From Bombardia bombarda (taxonomy: Eukaryota; Ascomycota; Sordariomycetes; Sordariales; Lasiosphaeriaceae), in the NCBI GenBank assembly GCA_030512295.1, contig JAULSR010000003.1:806001-870000 (forward strand): a stretch of 64,000 nt of DNA, in the 5' to 3' direction. Under the pieces are notes generated by a model, which had not been told where the DNA came from, searched no databases, and saw only the letters and a program-made list of their open reading frames with translations. Below are positions 43,701 through 56,420 of the stretch, in pieces (within the stretch, counting starts at the first letter, position 1; the number at the start of each line of letters is the position of its first letter). Both the position numbers and the translations under genes were made by a program.

Positions 43701-45856
43701 GTAGCATCGCGCTGTTTGAGACGTGGATTCCCGCGGCCGAGCACAGTGTTGGTTTGGACAACTTTGTGACGAGCGGTGCTGCTAAGGCCATGGGCGGGCT
43801 CGATTACACCGATTTGAATTTCCTCATGTACAAGTGCGAGCCCGAGGAGAGGGACGCCAGTGATGGGAGGGATGGCACGTATGATATCCCCGGGCACGGC
43901 AAGGTGGTGTATGCGGGACTGCAGGGGTGGTGGAGTCTGCTGAAGGTGATCATCGAGGAGAATAATCTGGCGCACCCGCTGTGCCAGAACCTGAGGGAGG
44001 GCCAGTGGGCGATGGATTACATCGTAGGCCGGCTAGAGAGGGCGTCGAAGACTGAGCAGTATTCCAAGCTGGCTAAGACGGCAAACTGGTTTAAGGACAG
44101 GTTCGACGCGATTCGGACGATTCCCAGCTTTCTCCTGCCGCGCTACTTTGGCCTTGTGCTCAGGACGGCGTACATGGCCGCGTCGGAGAGAGCCATCTCC
44201 CTGATGAAGCCGAACGTGCGTAACGGGCAGTGGTTTCTCCAAAGCCTGGCGATAGTGAGCGTCCAGCAGACGGGGCTGGTCAAGAGCGCGTCGCTGTATC
44301 CCAACAGGCTGGTGCCATCGCTCGCTGCGGGCTTGCCGCATTTTTCTGTCGAGTGGGCGAGATGCTGGGGACGTGATGTCTTCATTTCGTTGCGCGGTTT
44401 GTATCTGGGCACGGGCCGGTACGACGAGGCGAGAGAGCACATTCATGCGTTTGCGAGTGTGCTCAAGCACGGCATGATCCCCAACCTGCTGGGAAGCGGC
44501 AACAACCCGCGGTACAACTCGCGCGATTCGGTCTGGTTCTTCCTCCAGTGCATTCAGGATTACACCCGTCTTGTGCCTGATGGGATGGAGATCTTGAACG
44601 ACAAGATCAAACGGAGGTTTCTTCCCTGGGACGACACCTTCTTTGGGCCCGAGGACGAGCGTGCGTACAGCAAGGAAAGCACCATCGCTGAGGTCATCTT
44701 CGAGGTGCTGCAGCGGCACGCCGAGGGCATGAAGTTCCGCGAGGCAAACGCTGGCTCCGGGCTCGACATGCAGATGAGCGACGAAGGTTTCAACATCGAG
44801 ATTAAGGTTGACTGGAGCAACGGCTTCGTCTTTGGTGGCAACCAGGCCAACTGCGGCACCTGGATGGACAAGATGGGCGAGAGCACGCGCGCTGGCTCCA
44901 AGGGCGTCCCCGGAACACCGCGCGACGGCGCCGCCGTTGAGATCACGGGCTTGCTGTACAGCAGTCTGAAGTGGCTGGCGTCGCTAAGCGAGGGCAAGCA
45001 GATCGAATACTCTGCTGTAAAGCGGTCGGACGGCACCACGATCACGTTTACCAACTGGGCGGAACTGATCAAGGACAACTTTGAGAAGTGCTACTACGTG
45101 CCTGTGGACAAGGTCGACGACATCATGCACGACATCAACCCTTCCTGCGTCAACCGCCGCGGCATCTACAAGGACCTGTACCGCTCTGGAAAGGAATATG
45201 AAGACTACCAGCTGCGGCCCAACTTCCCCATCGCCATGACGGCGGCGCCCGACCTGTTTGACCAGGGCCATGCGATGCACGCGCTCTGCGTAGCGGATGC
45301 CGTGCTGAGAGGACCCACGGGCATGGCGACGCTCGACCCGTCAGACATGAACTACCGGCCGTATTACCGCAATTCCGAAGACAGTGAAGACTTCGCCACC
45401 AGCAAGGGCAGGAACTACCACCAGGGGCCCGAGTGGCTGTGGCCGACGGGCTTCTTTTTGCGGGCGCTGCTCAAGTTTGACCTGATGCGCAGGGCTAAGG
45501 GCGATGTCGAGGGCAGGACGGAGGCGTTCCAGCAGGTGACGAGGCGGCTGATGGGGTGCAAGAAGATGATTGAGGAGAGCGCGTGGGCGGGGCTGACGGA
45601 GTTGACACAAAAGGGGGAGAGGAGTGTGGAGATTCTGTGAGTTATCTTCTATTCTCTTTCTATCTTGTGATAAATGCTAATAAAACTAAAACAGTCCCCA
45701 ACTCAAGCTTGGTCCGCCGGTTGCCTGATTGACCTGTACATGGACGCCGAGGAGGAACAGGCTCGGTTCGATCAGCTCCAGCTCCTTGAGACGGGCCGCG
45801 GCAGGGAGCGGGACAATGAGCAGTTCATACCCCTGGCCGAGAGACTGCACGCCTAG
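40757..45856 (+). CDS. GDB1: Glycogen debranching enzyme
   Basis: A bifunctional cytosolic enzyme: 4-alpha-glucanotransferase then amylo-1,6-glucosidase, completing glycogen breakdown with phosphorylase. Exons: 40757-40986, 41069-45636 and 45695-45856, about 1,565 aa. The GH13-type half has DIVLNHTAHNS, the nucleophile Asp in FRIDNCHSTP, the acid Glu in VVAELFTGDEK and Asp in FMDCTHDNE. The C-terminal glucosidase half has GLPHFSVEWARCWGRD and LLGSGNNPRYNSRDSVW. A Thr/Asn/Ser-rich insert lies near 42,830-43,020. Two frame breaks occur inside exon 2. Near 41,901 (CCCCGGGG) the frame moves so that HGLQGMDRMGGRFRR is read. At 45,609-45,615 (AAAAGGGGG) one missing base hides the conserved CGDS-SPTQAWSAG C-terminus, which is completed by the third exon. 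Each is cured by one base, so I treat the gene as real with likely sequence errors. Confidence 0.9.
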
Positions 45857-47194
45857 TTTGCTGCTTCGGATCCCTCTTCTGAGGATGACGGAGACCATCT
45901 GAAGGAGCGTTCTAGGACGTTTCTCGATTATCCGAGCAAGCGGAGGAAAAGCAGGAGCAAGTAGAATTAGTGGTAAAGTAGATAGACAGATAGAATGACT
46001 GACTCTGGGACGGACGGACAGACAGACAGATAGGTACATAGGAAGGAGGGTAGGCATTCAGAATGGCGTTTGATGGGTTGGTAATTAATTGTTTGAGGAC
46101 GCAAAGTTCTTTTCTTCTCGTGTATACCTTGGACAAGTTTAGGCACCGTTGCATAGAAATATCACTACACACCTATGTATGAACTGGATCGATTGCTATG
46201 AACGCCATGTCAGCTTCCTTTCTCATCGACCGACTGGCACAGGAAAACGCCTGCGATGACATCATGACCTTAGCGGACTAAAGCAATCGGGCGCTTTTAT
46301 CTTTCTTCCGATTGCTTTTATCTTTCTTCAAGAAGCAACAGAACCTCTGCCACTTTGAACTGGCTCCAAAGACCAAACAACGACCATGCAAAGGATCACA
46401 ACACAAAACCTCAAGCGAATATCCCTTGTCACAAGTACGCAACCCTATCTGTCTCTTTGGAGTCATGCAATAACCAAGATGAATAAAGTCCAACATTTTG
46501 ATAATGCAAAAAGCACCTCGGTGCGATTATGTCTTGACATGAAAAGGCCACGGGATATGAATGACATGGAATAAACAACACCACACAAACACAATAAGAA
46601 TGATTAAAAAAATAAAAAAATAAAAAATAAAAAAAACAAACAAACTCCTCCGGTTTAAACGCCAACAGTCCAGCCTTGGTCCCCAGGCCCAGGGGGCCTT
46701 TCACCACCCTTTCCTGCCATGCCCTGTTTCCTTTCCCACCTCCATTCCCCTTTCTTTCCCTGTGTCCTTCCTTTCCCCTCCTTTAAACACCGGTTTTTTT
46801 TTCTCTTAACCTCCCAACACATGCGCATCTCACTCCCTCCCTTTCTCTCCAATGTGAGGAGATGATAGATCGTAATGACCATGCTGTGTGTCTCTCTCTC
46901 TCTCTCTCTATCAGGAGAATGCTAACCAACAGCAACAACACAATTCCCCGCCCAGAAAAGAGCCGATAGCAACAAAAAAGAAATTATGCGGCGCATGCAT
47001 GCAATATCCTAACCGGCATGGATGTGGATGCGTGTGGTGTGGTGTGGCGTAGCGAGGGTTATACCTCCCTTGTCCAAGCTACTCAAAACCCAAAGGAACA
47101 CACAAAAGCTCAAGACAAACGAGAAAAAAAACACCCCTCACTATATACCTACTTCCGCACACACCGTTTGCCCTCGGCTCCTCTCAGCTCAGCC
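45857..47194. other. Convergent intergenic region, simple repeats
   Basis: Contains an A-rich tract of AAAAAT-type repeats (46,600-46,640) and a CT dinucleotide run (about 46,890-46,910). No gene is recognised. Confidence 0.5.
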
Positions 47195-47997
47195 TCATGT
47201 CCGCTGCCGAACAATCCACTTCTTCTTCTTCTCCTTCTTCGCTTTCTTCTCCTCGTACACGTCCGCCTCGTGCAGCGGCGCGGCCTGGAACATGCCCGCG
47301 CCAGGGACGTGCACGGAGCCGGCGTTGCTGCCGTTGGGCACGACGCGGCCCGAGCCGGTCTGGTGCGCGAGGTTGTGGCCGAGCGCGTAGCGCGTGTCCT
47401 TCTTGCGCAGGTAGCGCCGGCGCCAGACGCAGGCGCCCACCCAGATGCCGATGATGGCCACCACCATGATGACGAGGAAGATGACCCATTGGTAGTGTGA
47501 TTGGAGCCTGATCTGGGGTTAGTTACGATATAAATGTCCGATGGGAAAGAATCCCGCGTACCATGTACCCCCATCACCACCACCACTGCTGTCGTCATTA
47601 TTCGGACTCGAGGTAGACGTGGACGTTGACGACGTCGTCCCGGTCGTGCCGGCGGCGGCGGCGTTGCCGCAGAAGCTGTTGTACCAGCCCTGGATGCTGG
47701 TCAGGTCGGCCGGGGCGCACACGTTGGCCGGACAGACGCCGTCGGCCGTCGTCTTGAAGGCTGTCAGGCGCGGGTCGCTGCAGAAGCAGCTGTCGTAGAC
47801 GCTGGCGTCGGCCTCGGGCTTGGCTGGGGGCACGCAGGCGCCGTTGACGTCGAAGAGGAAGCCGCACTGCGAGGCGCAGGCGGGGAGCGAGGCGATGGGG
47901 AAGAGGGTGGTCACTGGTGTCGCTGTTTTTTTGGTCAAAGTTAGCAAATTGGTTTGCTCTATCTATCTATGAAGTTGCAGCGGGGTGACATACCCAT
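47195..47997 (-). CDS. CFEM-like eight-cysteine single-pass membrane protein
   Basis: Exons 47994-47997 (four bases, ATGG), 47562-47922 and 47195-47507, giving 225 aa. The introns are GTATGT...ACAG and GTACGC...TAACTAAC...ATCAG. The N-terminal ectodomain has eight cysteines in a CFEM-like order (PACASQC, GAC, DSCFC, GVCPANVC, SFCG) within residues 15-85. A Ser/Thr/Gly-rich stalk, one transmembrane helix (WVIFLVIMVVAIIGIWVGAC) and a basic cytosolic tail ending in a lysine cluster (KKAKKEKKKKW) follow. No classical signal peptide precedes the cysteines, so the helix probably acts as signal-anchor or a signal exon is missing. CFEM proteins are wall/surface proteins with roles in haem capture or host contact; the role here is unknown. 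The spacing departs from the standard CFEM pattern, so membership is tentative. Confidence 0.75.
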
Positions 47998-50900
47998 TTT
48001 TTGCGGGACTAGATAGAGTACGATTAGATGGTGACAATAAGATTTCTCTGTGCAGCTAAGAGCGATTGCTCGGTCGTGCGTCTGTCGGGTCGTGCAGTGC
48101 AGTGCGGTGCAGATGACAGACGGGGCTACAGCAGTTGATCGGTTCGAAGCCAAAAAAGAAGGGGGAATTTAGGCTGCAGATTGATGATCCGTGACAGCTG
48201 CTGATCGGCCGAAGCGTTGGTGTTTCCGGATGATGCAGGTCGGACCGTGTGTTTGGCGGCGGCGGCGGCGGCGGCGGTGGTGTGGCGGCGTGCGGTTGGC
48301 AGGGACCCCTCACTCTTCACTCTCTCTCCAAAAACAGAACCCAATTCCCTTTGACAGATGGCTAGTGCTGCAGAGACTGTTGTCGCGCCGTAGAAGTGGG
48401 TGGCGTAGCTGAGTGAATATAGGCCAAGAAAATGCTGTTGTTTCTTTATCTCTCTCTCGCTGTGTCTCTTGTGCCGTCGAAACACGTAACCCGTTGTTCC
48501 GAGCAACCTGTCGCTGAATGCGGGCTTTCCGGGTCTAACGGTAATGTCGATTGGCGCCCAAAGTCAAATGTTCACCGTGCAAGTCGTCCAGGCGGAGTTG
48601 GTGGCTTCAATGATGAGCGATGACGACGGTCGTGAAAATGTCTTGCTGTTGTTGCTGCGGTTCTGATTGCTGCTGCTGCTGCTGCATGCGGGTTGAGCAG
48701 TAGTCCGGGGTCTGTCGCGGATCGTCCCAGAACTCTATTTCGATGCGAGGTGTGCAGGTCAAAAAAGGTCGATTCAATTCAAACGAACGGACGATTGTCG
48801 TCTAACTCTGCTTTATCTCGTGTGCGATTTGACAATCCCAGCCTGCAAAGTCATCGGCCACCGTGGAGTCGAGGAAGGGGGTAAACGAGTGTCGGTCGTC
48901 GTATTCGTCGTCGTCGGGAAGAGGGAAGAGGTGAGCGAAGAAAGGGAAATCGATAAGATGCAAGGGGACGGGAAGGTGAAGACGGGAGGGTCGATGGTGT
49001 CAGGAGGGCGGTGCAGGGAAGATTGCACTGGTTCACTGGCTGGCGTGCGGTGGTGCGGGTGACCGATTGATTGATTACTGGACGACGCCAGCCAGCCAGC
49101 CAGCCAGCCAGCGGAAGGCGCGCAGCGGCGGGCCTGAGCGTGCTGACTGTGACCTGTGGGACCCCTTGATTCCCTGCACCAGGTGACGAATGGGACCCCC
49201 AACCAGGAACAACAGGGAAGTGAGGTGCTGACGAGACTGTCTGTGCCAAGGGTGCACGGTCCAGGGTAGCCCAGAATACGCGGACCCCACATCGTTAAAG
49301 CAGCCAATTAGTCTCCTGGCCCGCGCACCAAAAATAGGTAACCAGCAACAAACAACTCCGATGCTTGGAAGCATTCCAACGCTGCGTTTACATGCGCGAA
49401 TGGCATGACAAAGAGAGGGCATGGTAAACAGTACGGTTATTATTGACCTGTTTGCAAATTGGTGGATTTTGACACGCAAATATTGTTGCATGAACTCACG
49501 TCAAACCGTTCGTGTCATGTTGCGGGTTTGTCCAAGTCGGGTGGCCGGCACTGAGCAAGCCGCTGACGGGTATACAATTAGAGAACCCCATGTTCTTGAA
49601 GGTTGGGTTGGGTTGCAAGCTGCACCCGAAGAGCCAGGAGCCCGTCATCAAACTTCTTCCGTCCGTTGGGTCCTGTTTTATTCTTAATACTAACAATTTT
49701 GGAGTCAACATACGTCCAACTGTCATGGGTGCACTGCAAAACAATGACAAGAAACTTGTGCCCCTTCTCCAGCCATCCGAATCAATAGGTGCGGGTCATC
49801 AACCCGTGCCAAGACAGTCTTGAAGGCACCGAATGGAAGGGACGCCCCTCGCTTCACACCAAACTGTCATCCCTTTTTGCCAGTGACCGACAAGCCAGCC
49901 TGGTAACTTTCGGATGATCCGAGCCTATCAATAATCGAGCAACCTGACACCTCAAATACCTTTTTGTCTCAGGAGGTGGGACCACCGAAAAGGGCGGACA
50001 CGACGAACTTTGTTTGCCAGGGACTTTGCCAGGAACACGCGGGGGGGGGGGCCCCGATGCAACAACAGTGGTGCAGCAGTTGGGCGCGGAGGATGGAAAT
50101 TGAATGACTGAATGAGTGAATGCATGGATGACGCGACCCCACAACACGTTTTCGTGCGGGCGTGGTAGTGAAGTGGTGAATGCCAAGGCGATCTCTCTCA
50201 TGCACACCAAGATTACCTAAGGAAAAGAAAAACTTGGATCACCTATTTTTCTCTTCCCCACCACTAATCCCTTCTTGGGAAAGGTGGGAAAGGCGCCGAA
50301 TGGAACTTGGAAATCGGGCGGATTGTCAGTCCCGGTTGTTCCCGCCGCTATCTATTCCCGGTCGTGCATCGCACCTCATCGCTCGCTGTCCAGTGCTTTG
50401 ACAGAGACAGCCTAGCACACCTCGTCATAGAACATTTTCGTGATAATCTTTTTTGTCCGTACTAGTTTCGGAGTTCTTGTTACTTTACTGTTTACTTTTA
50501 GCAGGAAGACCTTGTTAAGTTGATCCAGGTGTTCGATTGCTTTCGATGCTCTTATGCAAATCGCCAATCCATCCTTGTAGCGCCGAAGTCACAACCCCCG
50601 TCAAAGTGGGAACGCGCTATGATCGCTGGAGTCTGGGCTTTGGCAGCTGTCAGTGTTTAACTTGCCAAGACTGCCAGTCCAACTCCCAAAGTGAAATTGT
50701 ACGCTCGTCAGACCCACCTGTATTATTCCCGATTACAAATGCTGTTTAAGTTTGCCCCTGTTGTTTTCTTTTACACCCAGCTCAGAGCCCCATCACGTGG
50801 ACAAACTCTGCATCTTAACTTGTCTCATTCTCATCACTGAGAACATTAATGTACAGTGAGCTGTCTCAATTCATGGGACATCAAATGTGGCGCAATAATA

Positions 50901-53900
50901 CAGGGGAATTACCACAGTTACCCCAGGCACTCATTCGAAAAGGGGTAACCCCTGTGGCCACCGACGACCAACCTATCCGAGCACAAAAACACCCGTCAAG
51001 GTACTTAGTCAGACGCAGGGTTACACCGGTATTTCGACAGAATATTGCATGTGATGTATTACAGGTGCTACTGCTGGCCATGACTGGCGAGCGCCACGAC
51101 GGCGGCTGTCGGCAAAGTTTACCTCGTTTACGCAATGGCCACGAGAGATTGAGATGGGAGGCAAAGAGGAGAGTTCAATATATGGTTGGCGCATGTGACC
51201 ACGACCTCCTTCATTTCATAAAATGGCTAGCTTTGGTGCAGTGCAGTGAATGCCAACGGAGCTACCTGAACAGATGAACAAATAGTGGGAAGTGGCTCGT
51301 GTAGCCAAACTTTTAGAACGTAACTGTAGTAAGTAGTTGTGTATTGGAAGAATGATGGGCAAAGATGGAGATGGGAAGAAAAATACGTACAATGGAGAAT
51401 TAAGAGAAGGAAACAATAGGCGGAGGTTAGGGGAATTAGTAAGATAGGTACATACCCTAGGTTTGCTTTGGCAACCTTTTGTTCGACCGGAGCGAGACAG
51501 TTTCCCGTTGGCCCCCAAACTGTCTTAGATTGTTTGTATATGGTCTCTCAGCCGCCATCAAAGTTCGTGGTGGTGCAGCATAACTGGCTTGGACCTTCGT
51601 TTCCGATTATTATCGGTCAGGTCAGTGTTGCATACGTTTTTTGCTTGTGCACCTCATCATGCGTGCAGGTACAAGTAACTGTGTCCAGTGTGACTGGAGA
51701 GGAACTTTCGATTGCACAGCAACTGGTTCATAGGTGCTTGGGTACCAGAAGTATCTAGGTGGGTGGCTGGTTTGGTAGACACCTAGGTAGTCACCAGACC
51801 GCATCCCCTTATCGCACACAAACGCGAAGATCCCCAGCGGGGAAAGGTCAGCATGCGTCCTTTATTGTGTCGTGCTACGTCAAATATGGGTCAGAGGAAC
51901 TGATATATGCTGCCGACGAGACATAGAAAACGTGCAGGTTTTAGTCATCGGTTGTCTGTGCATCGCTAGTCCTTCGTACAATAGGTGTGAAATGTTGAGT
52001 GGCACGTGGGGGCGCTCAAGGAACAACATGGAGAATCAAGGTAAAAGTGGGCAGGCTGTTTCGGGGATGAAGATCTGTGTAGGATGTCCTGGTAGCGCGG
52101 GGGCTAAAAGTGTCTTTGGGTTTCTACTCCAGGATATGGAGGTGGATTTCAGGCCCGATATAGGGCTTCATTCATGAGCATTATGAGAATACTTCTAGTA
52201 ACGGTAGTTTAGCATATCCCCTTGATTACCTAGGTAGTAATCACTGTTGATTATCCTCAAGAGATTCTCCCATGTTACTCTCACCGTGGTGAAATACGCG
52301 CAGGGACTGGAACAAGATACTACTTACTAAGTAGCTGGTATGATGAGTTCGACTGCAGGTTGTCAGGCGTCATTCTCGCTAAAGTAGGCATGCCTATGAC
52401 TCCTTTGGTCTCACCACCATGCATTAAAGTGACAAAGGTCTTGCATCTCGAGGAAGAGGCAATGTTCATCAAGCAAAATATCCTCGTACCTACCCTTATT
52501 CCCTATGCACGCGAGGCAGCCCCGTCAGGGGAGTCTGGGCTGCACGATTGTGGCCGCGCGAGAGAGAACCCCGAATAACCGCTCAGGTGACTGCGTTTCG
52601 TCGACCGGTCAAGGAATAACGTGGGCAGCCGAGAAATGACATGCATGAGCGGACGTGTTCGAGGATTCAGCTGTATCCTGAGGTGGCAAGTACGGGTATG
52701 TAGTAGCTCTTTGGATCGTTCCGTTAGACGAATTATCACCTTCAATCATTCAATCTTACACTCGGGGACCACGGGTTGTTGCACATAAGAAATTCTTTCT
52801 GCTGAGTGCAGATATATGCTCAAATGTCAGTTCGACTGGAGAAGTCAAAGATCAAGGGTCACTTCCGTCGTGCTGTATGAGTAATGTTCAACTACATCGA
52901 TTTTGGTAAAAAGGTGTCTAAAGACTTCGACACCTAGATAAGATAGGTATACTGTAGGCGGTCATCATCACGAACACAATGCCTGGAGTAAAATACTTAC
53001 CAGGCTATCTTCTCAGCCACTCAGAAAGACTGTTACACTACCTTAACCAGGACGCTTTGCTATCACTTCAGTCCAAGATAGGCAGGCAGCCCTTGATTAT
53101 ACTGCATAGCGCGTGCGTTTTGCTGTTGTCAAGACTTGGTCACTCTCTACTTTATCGTCGGGCGTTCCGCTAGGTTTCACCAAGATTTGGCTGTCGTGGC
53201 AGTTCCCCGGTGGTCTGCCTCGAAGATCATGCACCGGGGATGGAAAAGATGGACTAAGGCCGTAACAGACGGCTGCAGCGAGGCCTCGGGAAAAGTTGAC
53301 CGAAGGCGGAGAGGCAGAATGTCGGCCAATGAGGATGGGGGAACCGCCCGACCAGTATCATGTTCTTGGTGGCGTTTTCAGCGGTGAGGGGTAGGGGGAA
53401 GTGCATATACGAGTACAAAAGACACTACTTACTACCTAGGTACATGAGCGATGAGGCTGAGATGGAGTCAACTTGGATTGGCTATGTCGATTATTGATGG
53501 CGTCTATCTCGGATATAGTTGCCGGACTTCCTATACCATATTACTATGACGGGCTAGGGCCAAGACAATCTGGACCACTGTGGCGACTGTGCCGTAGTCC
53601 GTAGTCGACGGTTGGATACCAAGGTGCCTAAGAGTTGCCTTCTTTCCGCCATTCTGGTTGCCTCGTTGCTTTCTCCTGCAGTACTACCCAAGAAACGTCA
53701 TCCTACCAACTCAGAACTATCTCTGCGGCATTGCCTGCCCACCTCCCTGACAGCGTCATCTGAGCCCTAGCAGAACCCTGGTTCTAAATGAGGTTCAGAA
53801 AGGGCTCCCCGAGTTCTGGGCGTTGTTTGTTTGTGTCACTTGGCCTAATCTTCCTGCAGGGTGAACTGGCCTAAGTCACCGATAAACTCTCGGTAGTTGA

Positions 53901-56005
53901 AACGGCACCCCCCGGTCAGAAATGAGAGCAGTAATATAGGGATGCAGCTTTTACTGACTTACCCAGGATGTCTTTAGTCGAAAGTCATACCTTTTATACG
54001 CGATCCTCTCTCCACCATTTAGCTACATGTAGGTGCCCCCGCCTGGAAATGGCGCAGGTAATCCAAAGTTTGTCCAGTGTTTGTCTGTGCGATATATGGG
54101 GGATAGGGTAGTTTAATGTAGGTACCTAGCAGTACTCATGTGAGGCTGGCAGGTCCGGTGAAACGCTATTTTCTTGTGCAGTGAAAGACACGACGCAGTT
54201 AAGACATTATCTCAGTTTGTGGCATGAGACAGGAGACATCTTATTGGTAAATTTCCGGCTACGAAGCACAGCGTCATTTGTACTTCAAGGGTACAGACAT
54301 GAGGGTTAGCTTGTCGGTCAAAAGGAAATAATCATGACAGGAGGTCCAGAACAGCAGTTCTGCGTCGTCATTTTCCAGCTTTCTCAAGACATTATTCAGA
54401 TATAAAACCATGCAAGGTAGAAAATATTTGACCTCTTTGTGATCTGTTCTATACTGACGCATATATGAGTGTGGTGATGGGGGAAAACAGACCTCGGTTC
54501 GTCTCAGAGGTACCGTAGTTTTGATGCAGGACGGATACCTAAGGTAGGTATGCACACGAGATAGTTCGACAGGACTACAGTTGGCGTAGAGCTGGGCCGA
54601 GGTTAGCGGCTCTTGCTAGCGTTAAACTTGCATAAAACGTTGCACGGCGTGGGATTTTCCTCGCGTTTCCTCGCGTAAGAACACGAAAGGGCCTGGACTA
54701 ATATTGTCTCAAAATCACGAGAGCGAAGCTCAAATCGGATGCTCCGCGGTGTATCTACATGCTTAAACGAGCTGCCATCACCATCCGCTGTTCAACTAGG
54801 CTATCATTTGAAGAAGCACTATAAAGTCTCAGCATGCCAGTAACCGTGTTCTCATATAACCCATAACACCCGACCCATTACCATGGCATGAAGGAATGCC
54901 AGTGCTGCAGTATCCCGTTGAAATAAACAAGAACTCGTGGTGTTAAGCGATGAGGCATGGTGTCGGATTTACTGTTCTCATGAGATTCGTGTTCACTCTG
55001 ACTCGATTGAGAAAGTCGGCTAAATTCTGTGAAGAAAATCGAAAGTTCTGGTCGGATCATCCAACTGCATGACTCCACTGGGAAGTGTACTGTAACTGAT
55101 GGACTCGGGCAATGAGAGTCGGTCACCGCAGGTCTTTGGTGCACAGAGAAAGTGTAATTTTCGTCAGGGGTAGATGAATCTCGTGCTTCTTGATCGTCAC
55201 CACCTTCCATCAAGTTCCGGCAACCTCTCTTCGCTTGGGGCAGCCCAGCCACCATACACTGACATTTCCAGCTGACAGGCCATCCAAGCAAGGTATTGCT
55301 TGCTTGTCTTTGCATACCTACCTACCGTACACAGTCTGTTGAACAGCCAAGAACAAACAAGACAAGGATAGGGCATGTTTGAACGGTGCTGTCGGGTTGT
55401 GCCAGAACGGGGACGGACGGTTCTCCTCATCTGAGTCCCGAACACCTTCCCCCCGGCGCCTTCCGCTGGTCACTGACGCGTCCAATGTGCCAGCCACAGT
55501 TGAGGTTCTGAGACAAACCCGCGTGTATTTCGTCAGTCCCCGTGTCTCGTCCATGCTACTGGAGTGCTTGTGAATGACCTCGCTCGGAATACACAGCATG
55601 AAAGAAGAGACAGAAGTCAGCAAACAGGCGTGCCGGTGATGATGTGTACATGTTGTTGCGCATGTCGAGCTCCTATTCTCTTGAGCGGTCAGTCGACCGG
55701 GGCCCGATCACAGGCCTCCTCCGCTTCCTTGACCGGTCTTGAGATGCGGTTTACGAGAAAATAGCGGTGACATCAGTGATTGTGATCCTTTGAGCAAAAG
55801 TTGTCTATATAAAGACCACTTGACCTCACAGTTGGGACAAAAACTCTTTTGCTTAAAGCACCAAGACACTTCAACTCTCCGATATCAAGAGCTTTTTGAC
55901 AAAAGGCCAATTTCCAACATCCTTGCCTCGTTCGATAAACTCAATCTAATCAATCACTCAATTCGCTACCAACCAGCCAGCTCACAGCTCCCCATCTCAT
56001 TCAAC
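47998..56005. other. 8-kb gene-poor region
   Basis: No ORF here has a recognisable domain or credible splice structure. Notable sequences: a GGC repeat (about 48,256-48,280), a CCAG tandem repeat (about 49,088-49,112), a G10 run (about 50,041-50,050) and scattered ACCTAGGTA-type motifs. Stops are frequent in all frames. Confidence 0.5.
55806..55814 (+). promoter_or_regulatory. TATA box of the small Ser/Gly-rich gene
   Basis: TATATAAAG about 200 bp upstream of the ATG at 56006, followed by a CA/CT-rich leader. This is one of the clearest TATA boxes beside a coding gene in the window and suggests an inducible or strongly expressed gene. Confidence 0.6.
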
Positions 56006-56420
56006 ATGTCCAGCACCTCCGGAGACTCCAGCTGTAAGTTGAGATTATCTTTGCCCAAACTAACCACATCATCAACGACAATCTTTTGGTAGCAACAGTA
56101 ACAGGGCTCACTCATATCTCATACTAATAACATATCTCATCACAGCGACTGCTGAGACTGGCAAGTCTGAATACAATGGAAGCTACTACACCGGCGCCAA
56201 TGGCTCTACCCCCAAGGAGCGTTTCGAGGACGGTGGCAAGTCTTCGGAGCCCTGGAGCCCCCTCAACACTCGCACCACTACCGGAGGTGGTGGCTCTGCT
56301 GTAAATTTACACCCAAGATCCAGATTTCTGTGTCAAGAAAACATTATTAACAACACTTTCTTCACCAAGCAGGACCGCAGCAATGGAAACGGCGGCACTT
56401 CTGGCTCCAAGGATTGCTGA
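56006..56420 (+). CDS. Small Ser/Gly-rich hydrophilic protein, 76 aa
   Basis: Three exons inferred: 56006-56033, 56146-56300 and 56373-56420, with introns GTAAGT...CACAG and GTAAAT...AGCAG that restore frame. The product starts MSSTSGDSSSTAETG, includes EYNGSYYTGANGS and KERFEDGGKSSEPWSPLN, and ends TSGSKDC. It is highly hydrophilic with no signal peptide, membrane helix or known domain. The strong TATA box, the CA-rich leader and consistent C-ending codons support a real gene. Small Gly/Ser-rich proteins of this kind in moulds are often stress- or development-induced; that is an analogy and not evidence. It is too short and interrupted to appear as a normal ORF. Confidence 0.7.

Noticed and set aside
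50849..51277. 142-codon ORF in the gene-poor region
   Set aside because: No recognisable domain or homology pattern, and mixed codon use unlike the genuine exons.
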